The position numbers and the translations under genes are program-made. This document shows positions 17,281-26,170 of a stretch of 56,984 bases of DNA, piece by piece. This DNA comes from Thermoplasmata archaeon (GTDB taxonomy: Archaea; Thermoplasmatota; Thermoplasmata; Lutacidiplasmatales; UBA184): assembly GCA_021796385.1 (NCBI GenBank), contig JAJYXQ010000067.1:1-56984 (forward strand), given 5' to 3'. A model generated the notes under the pieces. It did not search any database and had not been told where the DNA came from. It saw only the letters and a list, made by a program, of their open reading frames with translations. Every line of letters begins with the position of its first letter. Position 1 is the first letter of the stretch.

Positions 17281-17723
17281 CGCCGAAGGAACCGACGAAA
17301 CCCAAACTCGACAAGCCCGCCCGAGCCTTTCGGGTTCGGTACCCTTCCTTCACCCTCCTGTTGATCTGGGTCGTGGGCACTGGAGTGATCGCTTTCATCC
17401 TTCCCTATTGGTGGATGCAAGTTCCCTTCATCTCCCTGGCCGGACTCATTTCATGGAAACGGCCCTACTTTCTAGGAGTGGCCGTGGGGGCCATCTATGG
17501 GGGCTTGCTATGGACCGGGCAACTGCTCCTATTGCCATCGGCACCGCTGGGCCGCATCGCCTCTGCGGTCGCCGGGGTCGAGGGGCTCAGCCCCATCGTG
17601 CTCTACGCCATCGGACCGATCCTCTTCGCTCTGGTCTGTGGCATCGGTGCCGGCCTGGTGGCTGGGGTCCCCCGGTTCTTATCCGCGTTCCGGCGGACCG
17701 GACGGACCGCCGCCCTACCGTAA
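17262..17723 (+). CDS. Small membrane protein of unknown function, coupled to the acylase
   Basis: I do not recognise a family. The 153-residue product has a charged, Lys/Pro-rich N-terminus of about 30 residues and then about four hydrophobic segments: FTLLLIWVVGTGVIAFILP, a short one with VPFISLAGLI, a third from GVAVGAIYGGLLW, and LYAIGPILFALVCGIGAGLV near the end. The ATG at 17262 lies inside the end of the penicillin-acylase gene, a 19-base overlap typical of coupled genes. It may help the acylase at the membrane, but this is only an inference from position. Confidence 0.7.
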   Translation: MASEPVTPKEPTKPKLDKPARAFRVRYPSFTLLLIWVVGTGVIAFILPYWWMQVPFISLAGLISWKRPYFLGVAVGAIYGGLLWTGQLLLLPSAPLGRIASAVAGVEGLSPIVLYAIGPILFALVCGIGAGLVAGVPRFLSAFRRTGRTAALP

Positions 17724-17847
17724 GCCCATACGCACGTTGAGCGAATGCGCTCCCGACAACGCGTCCTGCGGACGGGATACCGGCCCGTATTGATCGCAGA
17801 CCTTCCCAGGGGTGGGTTTTAGCGGATCCGCGCAGGAGTGGGTTCCG

Positions 17848-18636
17848 CTAACTACCGCTGCCGCGCCGAGAGACGGCACTCTTTGGTCTTCCCCCCGGCA
17901 AGGGGGTGAGATACTGACGCCGGTCCGCCCCACTTTCCGCCGTCAGGGGGGTCCCTCGGCTTGCGAAGCGCATCAATTTCATCTCGATCTGGGCCAGTGT
18001 CTCCGCCACGGCGGACTTCGAGATGTCGAGATGGGAAGCCAGACCGGCCATCGTGACACGGCGCGGGTGGTCCCAGTACCCCTCGCCCAGGGCGGTCCGG
18101 AAGACCTCTTGCTGACGACGGGTCAGCAATCCCGTCCCACCGTTCGATGCGATGGGCCGCATCGAGACGATCCGCGCTCCTCCGCCACTTCGGCGCCGGA
18201 CGGCGAGGTAGAATCGCCGAAGCTGCACCGGGGGGGCGATGATCGACATGCGGAGCACCCCGTTTTGCACGCGGATCGGGAAGTGGGGTAGAAGGCCCAG
18301 GCTGTTGGCGACTTGTGCCACTGAGCGTTCGGTGGTATCGCAGCGCATCCAAAGGACGAAGCCCCCTGCGCGGACGTAGAGCAGCTCCGCCTCGTGCACC
18401 TCAGGGGCCTGGCGCAGGAACGAAAGCACCTCCTCGGCGCGCGCACCCCCCGTGACGTGCACTACAGAGAGCAACTGGCGATTCCAGTGAAAGTACCGTT
18501 GGACCTCGAAGAGCGCGCGAGGAAAGTTCATTGATACCCCATAGATGCACCCCGTCGCCGGCGAAATGGGCAGCTGGATCGTGCACTCCGCCGTGAGGGG
18601 CGGGCCTTCGCGTACGCCCTTGGCCGCCGGGGTCAT
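17848..18636 (-). CDS. HTH_10 (bacterio-opsin activator-type) regulator, second of a tandem pair
   Basis: The 262-residue protein has an N-terminal beta-rich sensor-like region. The DNA-binding domain near residues 165-220 is of the Bat/HTH_10 type (GLLTRRQQEVFRTALGEGYW, then MAGLASHLDISKSAVAETL). A basic, low-complexity tail follows. The start at 18636 is chosen because its ATG overlaps the upstream gene's TGA as ATGA. Members are common in haloarchaea and Thermoplasmata and control metabolic genes, but the ligand here is unknown. The upstream gene is a diverged paralogue, so this is a duplicated regulator pair transcribed together. Confidence 0.85.
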   Translation of the reverse strand: MTPAAKGVREGPPLTAECTIQLPISPATGCIYGVSMNFPRALFEVQRYFHWNRQLLSVVHVTGGARAEEVLSFLRQAPEVHEAELLYVRAGGFVLWMRCDTTERSVAQVANSLGLLPHFPIRVQNGVLRMSIIAPPVQLRRFYLAVRRRSGGGARIVSMRPIASNGGTGLLTRRQQEVFRTALGEGYWDHPRRVTMAGLASHLDISKSAVAETLAQIEMKLMRFASRGTPLTAESGADRRQYLTPLPGGRPKSAVSRRGSGS

Positions 18637-19388
18637 TCGGGGCAAGGGACCTCCGTCTCCGGGGATTTTGGCCCGACCTTCGGCTCCGTATCTTCGGCCA
18701 GCACCCGGTCCGCCATTTCGTGGAGGACCTTTCGCTCCACGCCCGAAAGGGTCTCCGACAAGGAGGACTTGGACATGTTCAACTGCAAGGCGAGCCGGGT
18801 AAGGGTGGTCCGCCGCGGTACATCCCAATACCCTTCGGTGAGGGCCACATGGAACACCTCAGATTGACGACGCGTGAGCAATTGCTCCGGACCGAGGACG
18901 ATCCCGGGCCGCACCGGTCCGAGCGTCGTTCCGGGGAAGTTCTCCTTGAAGACCTCGAGCGTGTGGGTGGCGGTGGCCGGAGAGGTTATGCTGGTGATCG
19001 ACACGACCCCGTCGGCGAAATGGAAGGGGATCTCCGGGATGAACCGGCTCTCGAAGAGCGCCCCGTACAGGCTCGGATCGGGCCGTTTCGTGATCAATCG
19101 GAGAACGCCGCCGTAAGGGGGACTCAGGAGCGGACGCACTTTCACGGACATGGGGTGCCGGCGCAAATAGCCTTCGATCTCCGGGGTGGACGCCTCGAAC
19201 GGGACCCGGAGGTCCAAGAAGAGCTGGTTCCGGTCGACCTGGAGCCCGAGCACCGCGAACCGGAGGTGGGGATAGGCACGGGAAAGCCCCTCCATGGGAC
19301 TGTGATTTCGGGGGAGCCGAATGTGCAGTGAAGCGGTGACCCTCTTCCGATCCCTTCGGGCTGTGCCCGACCGATGGAGCCCCGACAT
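18633..19388 (-). CDS. HTH_10 (bacterio-opsin activator-type) regulator, first of a tandem pair
   Basis: From the ATG at 19388 the product is 251 residues. The N-terminal half is a beta-alpha sensor-like region. The C-terminal half has the same HTH_10 signature as its neighbour (QLLTRRQSEVFHVALTEGYW, then LALQLNMSKSSLSETLSGVE). The two proteins are clearly paralogous in the HTH but diverged elsewhere, so they may sense different signals. A TATA box at 19421-19430 on the minus strand lies about 37 bases before the ATG, supporting this start. The gene ends in a 4-base overlap with the second regulator. Confidence 0.85.
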   Translation of the reverse strand: MSGLHRSGTARRDRKRVTASLHIRLPRNHSPMEGLSRAYPHLRFAVLGLQVDRNQLFLDLRVPFEASTPEIEGYLRRHPMSVKVRPLLSPPYGGVLRLITKRPDPSLYGALFESRFIPEIPFHFADGVVSITSITSPATATHTLEVFKENFPGTTLGPVRPGIVLGPEQLLTRRQSEVFHVALTEGYWDVPRRTTLTRLALQLNMSKSSLSETLSGVERKVLHEMADRVLAEDTEPKVGPKSPETEVPCPE

Positions 19389-19420
19389 GCGTGCCTCTTG
19401 GGAGGATGCCTGCTCGAAGA

Positions 19421-19430
19421 CCTTTATAAG
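19421..19430 (-). promoter_or_regulatory. TATA box of the tandem HTH_10 operon
   Basis: CTTATAAAGG on the minus strand is a near-consensus archaeal TATA box. Start site is predicted near 19400, giving a leader of about 12 bases before the ATG at 19388. Confidence 0.6.
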
Positions 19431-19748
19431 GACATGTCCGAACGGTACGCACGTCGGGTTCCCAAGGTCCGCACCGAACGCCCGCGCCCCCCCCCGCAAG
19501 ACCGGTCAAGTCAATCGCCAGTGAGACCCATGATGGCCGGTCCCGGGTGCAAAGTTTGTGACAGACAGTGCGGGCACGCCATGGGTCCCTAACGAACGGG
19601 AGGAGGTGCGTCCGCCGGAACTTAAGGCCACGAAGTTCTCCTGTATTGATGCCGCCCGGCGCCCGCGCCCTCGGACCGCGCCCTTCGGAAACAGGGCAGG
19701 CTAATAGACCGCCCAGGCTATGAGGTCCCGTTCATCATCCGACATAAG
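19431..19748. other. Divergent intergenic region ahead of the three-gene cassette
   Basis: No gene is visible. A weak TATA-like CTAATAG near 19701-19707 lies about 45 bases before the first cassette gene and is the only promoter candidate for it. The rest is GC-rich without a recognisable RNA gene. Confidence 0.4.
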
Positions 19749-20933
19749 ATGCGGCTTCAGGGGATGCCACTGACACTCTTCGCTTATCCTGCCCGTACCA
19801 TCACGAACGTCCAATTCAAGGACCATGATCTCCGGTCCCTGGACCAAGTGCTCCTTCCCCGGAGCATGGTGGACCTTCTCGGGGAACGGCCCGCAGGTCA
19901 AAGGACCTTTGTCGAGGACGACAACCGCGGAGCGGTCTCTCCGGAACCGGTGGCGACCCTGGACGGGGTGGGATTCCATCTTTCGGTGAAGGGTGTCGGA
20001 TCGGCCATCGACCCGTTCTCCAGCCGACCGTTGGACCGGCACTACGCGGCGGAGCTTACCAATGACCCGGAGGTACGGAGGCGCTTTTCGACCCCCATGG
20101 TGGACCTCCCTCCCGAAGAGTCGGATCGGTTGATCACGGGGGAGGTATGGCTGCGGGGATCGCCCTACGGGGGACAAGGCATGGAGCACGCGCAGATCGC
20201 CCTCGGGGTGTCCGAGCGGGCGCATCTTACCTCGATCGAAGGTTTCCTGATCGCTCCCGTGGTCAAGATCGCCCTCTTGCCCGAGCCGCTGCAGGAGCGG
20301 ATACGGACGCTGCATTGGTATCGGAAGTTCCGCGGGCCGATCGTGCAGGAGCTCCGGCTTGTCCCCTCGAATGTCCGGATCTACTTCCATGCAAAGAACA
20401 CGGTCGGCCACGATGTGGCGAACGTCTTCGACACGTTCGGCATCGATACGGAGGAGAAGGCGATCGGGTTCGAAGTCAATTTCCTCCGGAGCACCATGGC
20501 CATGTTGACCCTTTTCGCCCGGACCCTTCGACAGGACCCGGAGACCTCGCGGTACCACGGGCTCGACTTCCATGATGTCTGGCTGGACAAGGATGCGGTG
20601 CTGGCACCCACCGGTTCCGTCTATTTCGTGGACCTCGAGGGGATCGAGGAAGAGGCCGTGGACGGCGGGGGGGTGGCCGAGAAACTGGAAGACCAGGTCT
20701 TCCGGTCCCTCTATGAATTCACGTTCGCCTATGAGCAGATGGAGCAGGAACGATGCCGGCGGTTCGGTCGGGTCCGCGCGAGGAAGGCGCATTTCGAGAC
20801 CTTGCTGCGCGAAGCCCTCAAGGATGATCCCTACCTACACCCAAGGAACGGGCCGTACGGACTTGAGCTCGAGATCCGGAACGCGCTCGGGCACGAAGGC
20901 TTTTTTACCACCTTTCCGTTCGTGGACCTCTGA
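19749..20933 (+). CDS. Uncharacterised protein, possible kinase-like C-terminal motif (cassette gene 1)
   Basis: I do not recognise the family. The 394-residue protein is soluble, with no signal or transmembrane segment. Residues near 275-300 read GLDFHDVWLDKDAVL followed by GSVYFVDLEGIEE. This spacing of His-Asp, then a hydrophobic-Asp-hydrophobic strand, recalls the catalytic loop and metal-binding Asp of aminoglycoside-phosphotransferase-like kinases, but no glycine-rich loop is evident, so the resemblance may be chance. Its stop overlaps the next start (TGATG) and the third gene follows in the same way, so the three should work together. A second Met at 19764 is an alternative start. Confidence 0.6.
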   Translation: MRLQGMPLTLFAYPARTITNVQFKDHDLRSLDQVLLPRSMVDLLGERPAGQRTFVEDDNRGAVSPEPVATLDGVGFHLSVKGVGSAIDPFSSRPLDRHYAAELTNDPEVRRRFSTPMVDLPPEESDRLITGEVWLRGSPYGGQGMEHAQIALGVSERAHLTSIEGFLIAPVVKIALLPEPLQERIRTLHWYRKFRGPIVQELRLVPSNVRIYFHAKNTVGHDVANVFDTFGIDTEEKAIGFEVNFLRSTMAMLTLFARTLRQDPETSRYHGLDFHDVWLDKDAVLAPTGSVYFVDLEGIEEEAVDGGGVAEKLEDQVFRSLYEFTFAYEQMEQERCRRFGRVRARKAHFETLLREALKDDPYLHPRNGPYGLELEIRNALGHEGFFTTFPFVDL

Positions 20934-22465
20934 TGGCGACCTGCAAAGACATCTCGGCGTTCTTGGATGGCGTGAGCAGGCGATCCGTTCCCGGAACGCT
21001 CTCGGAAAACGATGTCCAGGCCCTTCAACAGATCGGACTCGTGCAGGTCCTCACTCGCGAAGAACTCCAAACCCTTACCCAGCAGGTGGAAACGTTCCAA
21101 CAGGCCCAAGCGGAACTCACTCAGGAAGCGACCCAACGAAATTCACTGAGCACGGCGGTCCAGGTCGACACACGGAAGACCCATTCCATCCTGTTCCATT
21201 TGGAAGGGGTCGATCGCCAGCACTCGACGCTCGAGCGGCTCCAGCAGGAACAGCAGGCCTACAAGAACGTCACCGAAGACATCGCCAAGCGCCAGCAAGC
21301 GCTCTCCCAGCTCCTCGTGAAGAAGGCCCTGGTGGATTCCTCCTGCCCATACAATGGCCGTTACGTCTCCTTGACCACAGCGGGAAGGATCGCACTCCGG
21401 GACCTGACCGTCCGGCTCTATCGGGTCGCGGATGAAGAGTTCTCCACGTACTGGAGCGAGTCGAAGAAGATCGACGGGGAACTGACCACGCTGGCGGACC
21501 AAAGCGCCCGTGGCACGGCGGCCCTCTCCCAAGTGCTTCGTGACGTGGAACCCACGAACCTCTGGGCGATCTCCATCGGCATTGCGAAGGCGGGCGGGGA
21601 CCTCCAAGTCCACCTAGACAACTTCCTCAGCCTTTACCAAGGGACTGCTTCCCTTTCGAACAATGTGGAAAACCGGTTGATGTCGGCCGAGATATTGTCG
21701 TCGCTCAACCGCACCCCGGCCGACGCCCTGCGCCAGGCAAACGAGCTCAACGGTACCGTGAGGGGCCTCTGGGTACCGCGCGAGACTTCCCTTGGGGTGG
21801 CGTCCATCCTTCTCTCCGGGCAACGCGCCGACGGTCGCGTACCCGTGGAAGAGTTCCGAAACTACGCCCGGAACACTCCTTCGTATGAGGCGGCGGCCCT
21901 CTTGGCGTTGGTCAGCCGGAGCCCTGACGAGGTGCTCGGCCGGTTCAACTCGGCCAAAGCAATCTTCACATCGTGGGGGTACGGGAGATCCGATGACACG
22001 GAACTTTCGGCGGCGTACCTCACCCTGACAGATCTGCCTATGGATTCCGCCGCTCCGAAGATCGCGATCATCTCCAAGGGGATCTCCAGCTACCTGCAAT
22101 ACCCCCTCGTCGCCTCCTCGATCCTGGCCTCCATCCCGATCCTCGAGGCCAATGAGACGTTGAACCTGCTCGAGAAGGCCTACGAGATCCTGGGCCAGCG
22201 AACGGGACCCATATCCCAGGCCGAAGGGCTGTGCCTTGCGGTGCGGCTCATCCACGGCATCGACGTACGCTCCCTCAATGACCTTGACCCCACCGCGGTG
22301 AAGATGCCCGCATTCTCCTACGCGGGGGCCCAACCAAGGATGTTCCTGCCGGTCCTGATCGTGCATTCCGGGTACTACTCCACGTTCAGTAGCATGGGGG
22401 GACCTCACCCGGCCCATATCCACTCCTGGGGTGGTGGTGGGTTCGGCGGGGGCTTCGGTGGATGA
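20933..22465 (+). CDS. Helical, coiled-coil protein with Gly-rich tail (cassette gene 2), possibly DUF4003-like
   Basis: The 510-residue protein has a Gln/Glu-rich coiled-coil at about 40-130, then an all-helical body including SYEAAALLALVSRSPDEVLG and FTSWGYGRSDDTELSAAYLT. These features remind me of DUF4003 proteins, from memory only. The C-terminus is a short His/Gly-rich tail (HIHSWGGGGFGGGFGG). There is no signal peptide. It starts at the TGATG overlap with gene 1 and ends in ATGA with gene 3. It may be a cytosolic structural or scaffold component acting with the membrane protein of gene 3; the function is unknown. Confidence 0.65.
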   Translation: MATCKDISAFLDGVSRRSVPGTLSENDVQALQQIGLVQVLTREELQTLTQQVETFQQAQAELTQEATQRNSLSTAVQVDTRKTHSILFHLEGVDRQHSTLERLQQEQQAYKNVTEDIAKRQQALSQLLVKKALVDSSCPYNGRYVSLTTAGRIALRDLTVRLYRVADEEFSTYWSESKKIDGELTTLADQSARGTAALSQVLRDVEPTNLWAISIGIAKAGGDLQVHLDNFLSLYQGTASLSNNVENRLMSAEILSSLNRTPADALRQANELNGTVRGLWVPRETSLGVASILLSGQRADGRVPVEEFRNYARNTPSYEAAALLALVSRSPDEVLGRFNSAKAIFTSWGYGRSDDTELSAAYLTLTDLPMDSAAPKIAIISKGISSYLQYPLVASSILASIPILEANETLNLLEKAYEILGQRTGPISQAEGLCLAVRLIHGIDVRSLNDLDPTAVKMPAFSYAGAQPRMFLPVLIVHSGYYSTFSSMGGPHPAHIHSWGGGGFGGGFGG

Positions 22466-23532
22466 GCCCACCACCGTTCGCGTTCTTGCCCGTCGTGTTG
22501 TTGGTGCTCAGCAGTGGCGCCGCGGTGCCCCTAAGCTACGTGCCCCATCCCGGAGATAAGTTCGTTTATACCGAGACCATCCAGGTCTCCAACGGCACGG
22601 GCAATTACACCGGATACACGGAGGTCGATCATTACACGGGGAACATCGCCGTAACGGCCGTCGCCGCCAACCTGACGGTCTCCGCAAGTTACGCAGCCTC
22701 GGGGAATTGGAGCAACAATCAAGGGCAATCCGGACCGTGGGCCGAGAAAGGCACCTTCTCGTTCTCGGCGTCGACGTACCATTATGTCCAAGGCTCGGAC
22801 AACCAGACGGGGTACGTGGACCCATACACCTGGTTCTTCATGGACAACACCCTTGTCAGCGGCCAGAGCTTTTACTCGCTCAACACCCACATGGACGTGG
22901 TCTCAACGAACTATTCGTTCCCGATGGCGTCCAGCTCCACAGGGTACGTCAAGACGATCTTCGCGGAAGGGAACGGCTCCTACCAACGGAACGACTCCTA
23001 TGGGGTATTCGATGCCAGCTACAACTGGAAGGAGTACTACGATCCCGGCACGGGATTCATCGTAGGCTATCGGTACACAGAAACGGACAGGGATGCCGGG
23101 GGTAACGGCTTCACCTACACCGACGATCTTACGGACACGAGCACGACGTTCTCGCTTACCCCGGCGGCAGCCCCCACCTCCCCCTCCAGTCCCTCCCAAG
23201 GTGGCGGCTCAGCAGGGAATGAGCTCGTGATCGCCATGGTCCTCCTTGTAGTGGCTGTCGTGGTCATCGTGATCATTGCGGTACTGCTCAAACGGCGGTC
23301 CCAAGGCCAACCCAAGATGGACCGGAACATCCCCCGGCACGCGCATGTCGAAGTGCCTACGCAGGCCCCCTCATACGGTCCACCGGCCCCGGTCCGGCTG
23401 ACCCCGGCAGACCAACCCGCCGTGCAGCAGATCGTCATCCGCGAGACCGTCAAGGTTCCCTGTCGGTTCTGCGGCACTTTGATCGATTCTATCGACACCT
23501 CCTGTCCCAAGTGCGGTGCGCCTCGGACTTGA
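22462..23532 (+). CDS. Exported beta-rich protein with one TM helix and a cytosolic zinc ribbon (cassette gene 3)
   Basis: The 356-residue protein has a signal peptide (FAFLPVVLLVLSSGAAVPL) and a beta-rich, Tyr/Thr/Asn-rich external domain to about 245 with several N-glycosylation sequons. A transmembrane helix (LVIAMVLLVVAVVVIVIIAV) follows, then a Pro-rich linker and a C-terminal zinc ribbon with CRFCG and CPKCG. The topology suggests an external sensor or ligand-binding domain tied to an internal metal-binding module. Zinc ribbons of this kind often mediate protein contacts. It is the last gene of the overlapping cassette. Confidence 0.7.
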   Translation: MSPPPFAFLPVVLLVLSSGAAVPLSYVPHPGDKFVYTETIQVSNGTGNYTGYTEVDHYTGNIAVTAVAANLTVSASYAASGNWSNNQGQSGPWAEKGTFSFSASTYHYVQGSDNQTGYVDPYTWFFMDNTLVSGQSFYSLNTHMDVVSTNYSFPMASSSTGYVKTIFAEGNGSYQRNDSYGVFDASYNWKEYYDPGTGFIVGYRYTETDRDAGGNGFTYTDDLTDTSTTFSLTPAAAPTSPSSPSQGGGSAGNELVIAMVLLVVAVVVIVIIAVLLKRRSQGQPKMDRNIPRHAHVEVPTQAPSYGPPAPVRLTPADQPAVQQIVIRETVKVPCRFCGTLIDSIDTSCPKCGAPRT

Positions 23533-23544
23533 CGGAGCGGGCCG

Positions 23545-25536
23545 TCAGGTCGTGGGGAACGCAAACATGCGGCCTACCGCGGCCATCCCAGCATGCTCTG
23601 CCGCCGTTCGGGAAGCCACGTTCCCCACGGGTATCTCCGAGACCAAACGTTCCACCCCCTGGGAGCGCAGCCACAACATCCGGGCATGGAGCAGGTCCGT
23701 CCCGATACCGATCTTTCGGTACCGTGGATGCACGGCCAGGGAGTGGCCGCGGGCGTAGCGGTTTACGATCGTCACCCAGCTTGTCCCCACGACCCGTCCT
23801 TCCACCTCCGCGATGAAACACATCTCATCCGGCCGCGGGAGCGATCGCAACCAGGAATCCGCAAAGGGCCCGTGCACCGCCTCGATGAGGGCGCCGACCC
23901 TCGGCATGTCGGCAGTATCCGCCACGCGCACCAGATTCCGAATCGGGAGGGAGGCGGGGATGTCCCCCACCTCCGCCAGCATGATGTCCAGGGGATGCCC
24001 TGCCCGGACCCACGGCTGTTCCGCATAGACCTCCGCGGATCGGGTCGTGCCGGTGAAGTGCATCGCAACCGACCGTACCCGGGTGAACAGCGATGCCGTG
24101 CGCTCTCGGGGGTTCGTTAAAAAAATGCCCAGGACCACCCCCTCCGCGTCCCGGGCCAGGAACGCTTCCCCACCGCATCGGAGAGAATCCCGCATGAAGG
24201 TCGGCAGGAATGGATCGAACCAATTCGACAAGGACGGCAAGACCAGTCCGGAGATCTCCTCCTCTGACCGGACCGGCACGTACCCGATGGGAGAGGAGGG
24301 CACCGGGCCAGGGTCCGGCGGGTGCCATGGCCCCATGTCCCCGTTTTCGGCGGCCACGGAGCCATCGTCCCGAATGGAGAATTCCGGTGCCGGATCCGAA
24401 GCGACGGTCCCCGGGGGAAACCGGGCCGGGTCCGCCGGCGATAATGCTCCCCACTCGTCCAACACGATGCCCAAGGCAAGTCTTCTCGCGAGGGCCGAGG
24501 CGCGCATGACCCCGAAACCATTGAACCCGGTCGCCACGTAAAGCCGATCCGCCCCCGGAACCTTCCCCACCACAGGGAGGCCATCCGGAGAGGCCACACA
24601 GACCCCGGCCCATCCCCGCTCCACCTTCAACCTTCGAAAGGCGGGAACCAGCGAAAGCACCTGGCAAGACACCCTGTCGATGAAGGCGCGGTCGGCGGCC
24701 GGGGGAGAGGTGTCCGGATCCACTTCCTTGGCACTTGTGCCATTTCCGACCAGCAGTCGGCCGTCCGGGTTTTGTCGGATATAGATGTCGAGGTCCGTGT
24801 CGTGGAAGGTAGGGAAAGTGTCAGAAAGAGGATGGGGGCGCAACACACTGGCCTGGGTCCGGAAGGGGGTCACGGGCAAGGCATGCCCGAGCGCACCCAA
24901 GATCCCCTTGGTCCAGGCACCGCAGGCGAGCACCAGCTTGGCCGCCCGGAACCGCCGACCATGTCCGTTCGCCACTTCCCACCCTCCCGGGGTGATATCG
25001 ATGTGGGGTACTCCCCTCCCCCAAAGCACTTCGGCCCCCCCCTTCGTCGCCTGATGTGCGAACTGGGCGGCGATCGCGACGGGGTCGAAGACCGCATCTT
25101 CGGGGGTATGCAGGCCCGATCGAACTTCGTCAAGTTCCCAGCCCGGCAAACGGGACTCGACCTCAGAGGGACCGAGCGAAATGGCCTCGACCCCGGCACT
25201 CTGCAAGGTCGTGCGCACGACCTCCAACCAACGGACCCCCGCTTCGGTCCGAACCACGCGGAGTCCCCCCGTCTCCTGATAGTTCCCCTGGCCTGTGGTC
25301 TCTGTGAGGGACCGGTAGTGGGAGGCGCTCTCCCTTACGAGCGCAGTGTCCCACCGGTTCCAACCCTGCACCGTGATGATGCCCGCGCTATTCCCGGTGG
25401 CACCCTGGCCCAACGGAGCACGGTCGATGAGGACGACCGACCCACCCCGGGCCTGGGTCAGGTGGAACGCGAGGGCACAGCCGAACAGGCCCCCACCGAG
25501 GATGACCACATCGGTCTGCTCCACACTATCTTCCAT
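23545..25536 (-). CDS. FAD-dependent amino-acid-oxidase-type oxidoreductase fused to a GNAT acetyltransferase
   Basis: The 663-residue protein is a two-domain fusion. Residues about 8-375 form a DAO-type FAD oxidoreductase: the dinucleotide fold VVILGGGLFGCALAFHL, a middle GAWTKGILGALG, and the C-terminal FAD-contact VATGFNGFGVMRA. Such enzymes oxidise amino acids such as glycine, sarcosine or proline. A linker of about 100 residues is followed at about 530-663 by a GNAT domain with the acetyl-CoA loop SLAVHPRYRKIGIGTDLL and a NVASRTAAEHAGM end. The fusion could oxidise an amine and acetylate the product or a related amine, which is inference. The gene appears monocistronic. Confidence 0.85.
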   Translation of the reverse strand: MEDSVEQTDVVILGGGLFGCALAFHLTQARGGSVVLIDRAPLGQGATGNSAGIITVQGWNRWDTALVRESASHYRSLTETTGQGNYQETGGLRVVRTEAGVRWLEVVRTTLQSAGVEAISLGPSEVESRLPGWELDEVRSGLHTPEDAVFDPVAIAAQFAHQATKGGAEVLWGRGVPHIDITPGGWEVANGHGRRFRAAKLVLACGAWTKGILGALGHALPVTPFRTQASVLRPHPLSDTFPTFHDTDLDIYIRQNPDGRLLVGNGTSAKEVDPDTSPPAADRAFIDRVSCQVLSLVPAFRRLKVERGWAGVCVASPDGLPVVGKVPGADRLYVATGFNGFGVMRASALARRLALGIVLDEWGALSPADPARFPPGTVASDPAPEFSIRDDGSVAAENGDMGPWHPPDPGPVPSSPIGYVPVRSEEEISGLVLPSLSNWFDPFLPTFMRDSLRCGGEAFLARDAEGVVLGIFLTNPRERTASLFTRVRSVAMHFTGTTRSAEVYAEQPWVRAGHPLDIMLAEVGDIPASLPIRNLVRVADTADMPRVGALIEAVHGPFADSWLRSLPRPDEMCFIAEVEGRVVGTSWVTIVNRYARGHSLAVHPRYRKIGIGTDLLHARMLWLRSQGVERLVSEIPVGNVASRTAAEHAGMAAVGRMFAFPTT

Positions 25537-25598
25537 TGCCTGCAGAGCGAAGGCATGTGTCGTGGCCGTTCGGGAGCTGCCAATCCATTGTTATGTGG

Positions 25599-26135
25599 CT
25601 AACCGGGCCCCCCTGGTTCTTCGGTGTTTGACGGGGCCCTCCCCGCCCTCGGGCCTGTAGGGAGGTCTCCCGTGCTCAACGTACCCGAGCTGTACATCGA
25701 TTCCAATCTCTGCTTCACGATGGTCTCTAGCCATCGGGCCACGCCTTGCGCTTCCCCACTCCCACCGGTGATCAGATAGACCGTGGCCAGACCCATCCCG
25801 GTCAGGTCCCCCAAGAATTCCACGCGCAGGTCCTTCACTCGCACTTCGCGGATCCCCTCCAAAGGAGCGGCCAATCGCACCCGGAACTCGGTCTTGCGTG
25901 GAAACGGGAAGACTCGCTCCTCCTCAATCTTGTAACCGATCAACCGCTGGTCGGTGCCCACGAGGTCCGTGGCCTGTTCTGCGAGCTGGTAGCGGATCTC
26001 GTCTTTCCTCGGCATCCCGGAGCCTTGGATCGGGAGGACAAGGGAGAGAATGCCTGGGAGGTAACCCAAGATGGTTTCCTTCGGGCGGAACGGGACATTA
26101 GCGAAGAACTCTTTCGGAGGAGAATCGACGGTCAC
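25599..26135 (-). CDS. Hypothetical protein, soluble, probable leaderless GTG start
   Basis: I do not recognise a family. The product is about 178 residues from a GTG at 26135, preferred because a TATA-like GGTATTATAG (26161-26170, minus strand) lies about 28 bases before it. A longer frame opens at 26210 but would start upstream of that promoter. The middle has a beta-rich, charged stretch (GYKIEEERVFPFPRKTEFRV) and a Gly-rich loop (YLITGGSGEAQG); the last 25 residues are Pro/Gly-rich and probably disordered. No membrane segment or catalytic motif is clear. Confidence 0.55.
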   Translation of the reverse strand: MTVDSPPKEFFANVPFRPKETILGYLPGILSLVLPIQGSGMPRKDEIRYQLAEQATDLVGTDQRLIGYKIEEERVFPFPRKTEFRVRLAAPLEGIREVRVKDLRVEFLGDLTGMGLATVYLITGGSGEAQGVARWLETIVKQRLESMYSSGTLSTGDLPTGPRAGRAPSNTEEPGGPG

Positions 26136-26160
26136 GACAAAAGATTTCGAGCCCCTTGCC

Positions 26161-26170
26161 CTATAATACC
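26161..26170 (-). promoter_or_regulatory. TATA box for the hypothetical gene at 25599-26135
   Basis: GGTATTATAG on the minus strand predicts transcription start near 26139, four bases before a GTG codon. It decides the start chosen for the downstream gene. Confidence 0.45.
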
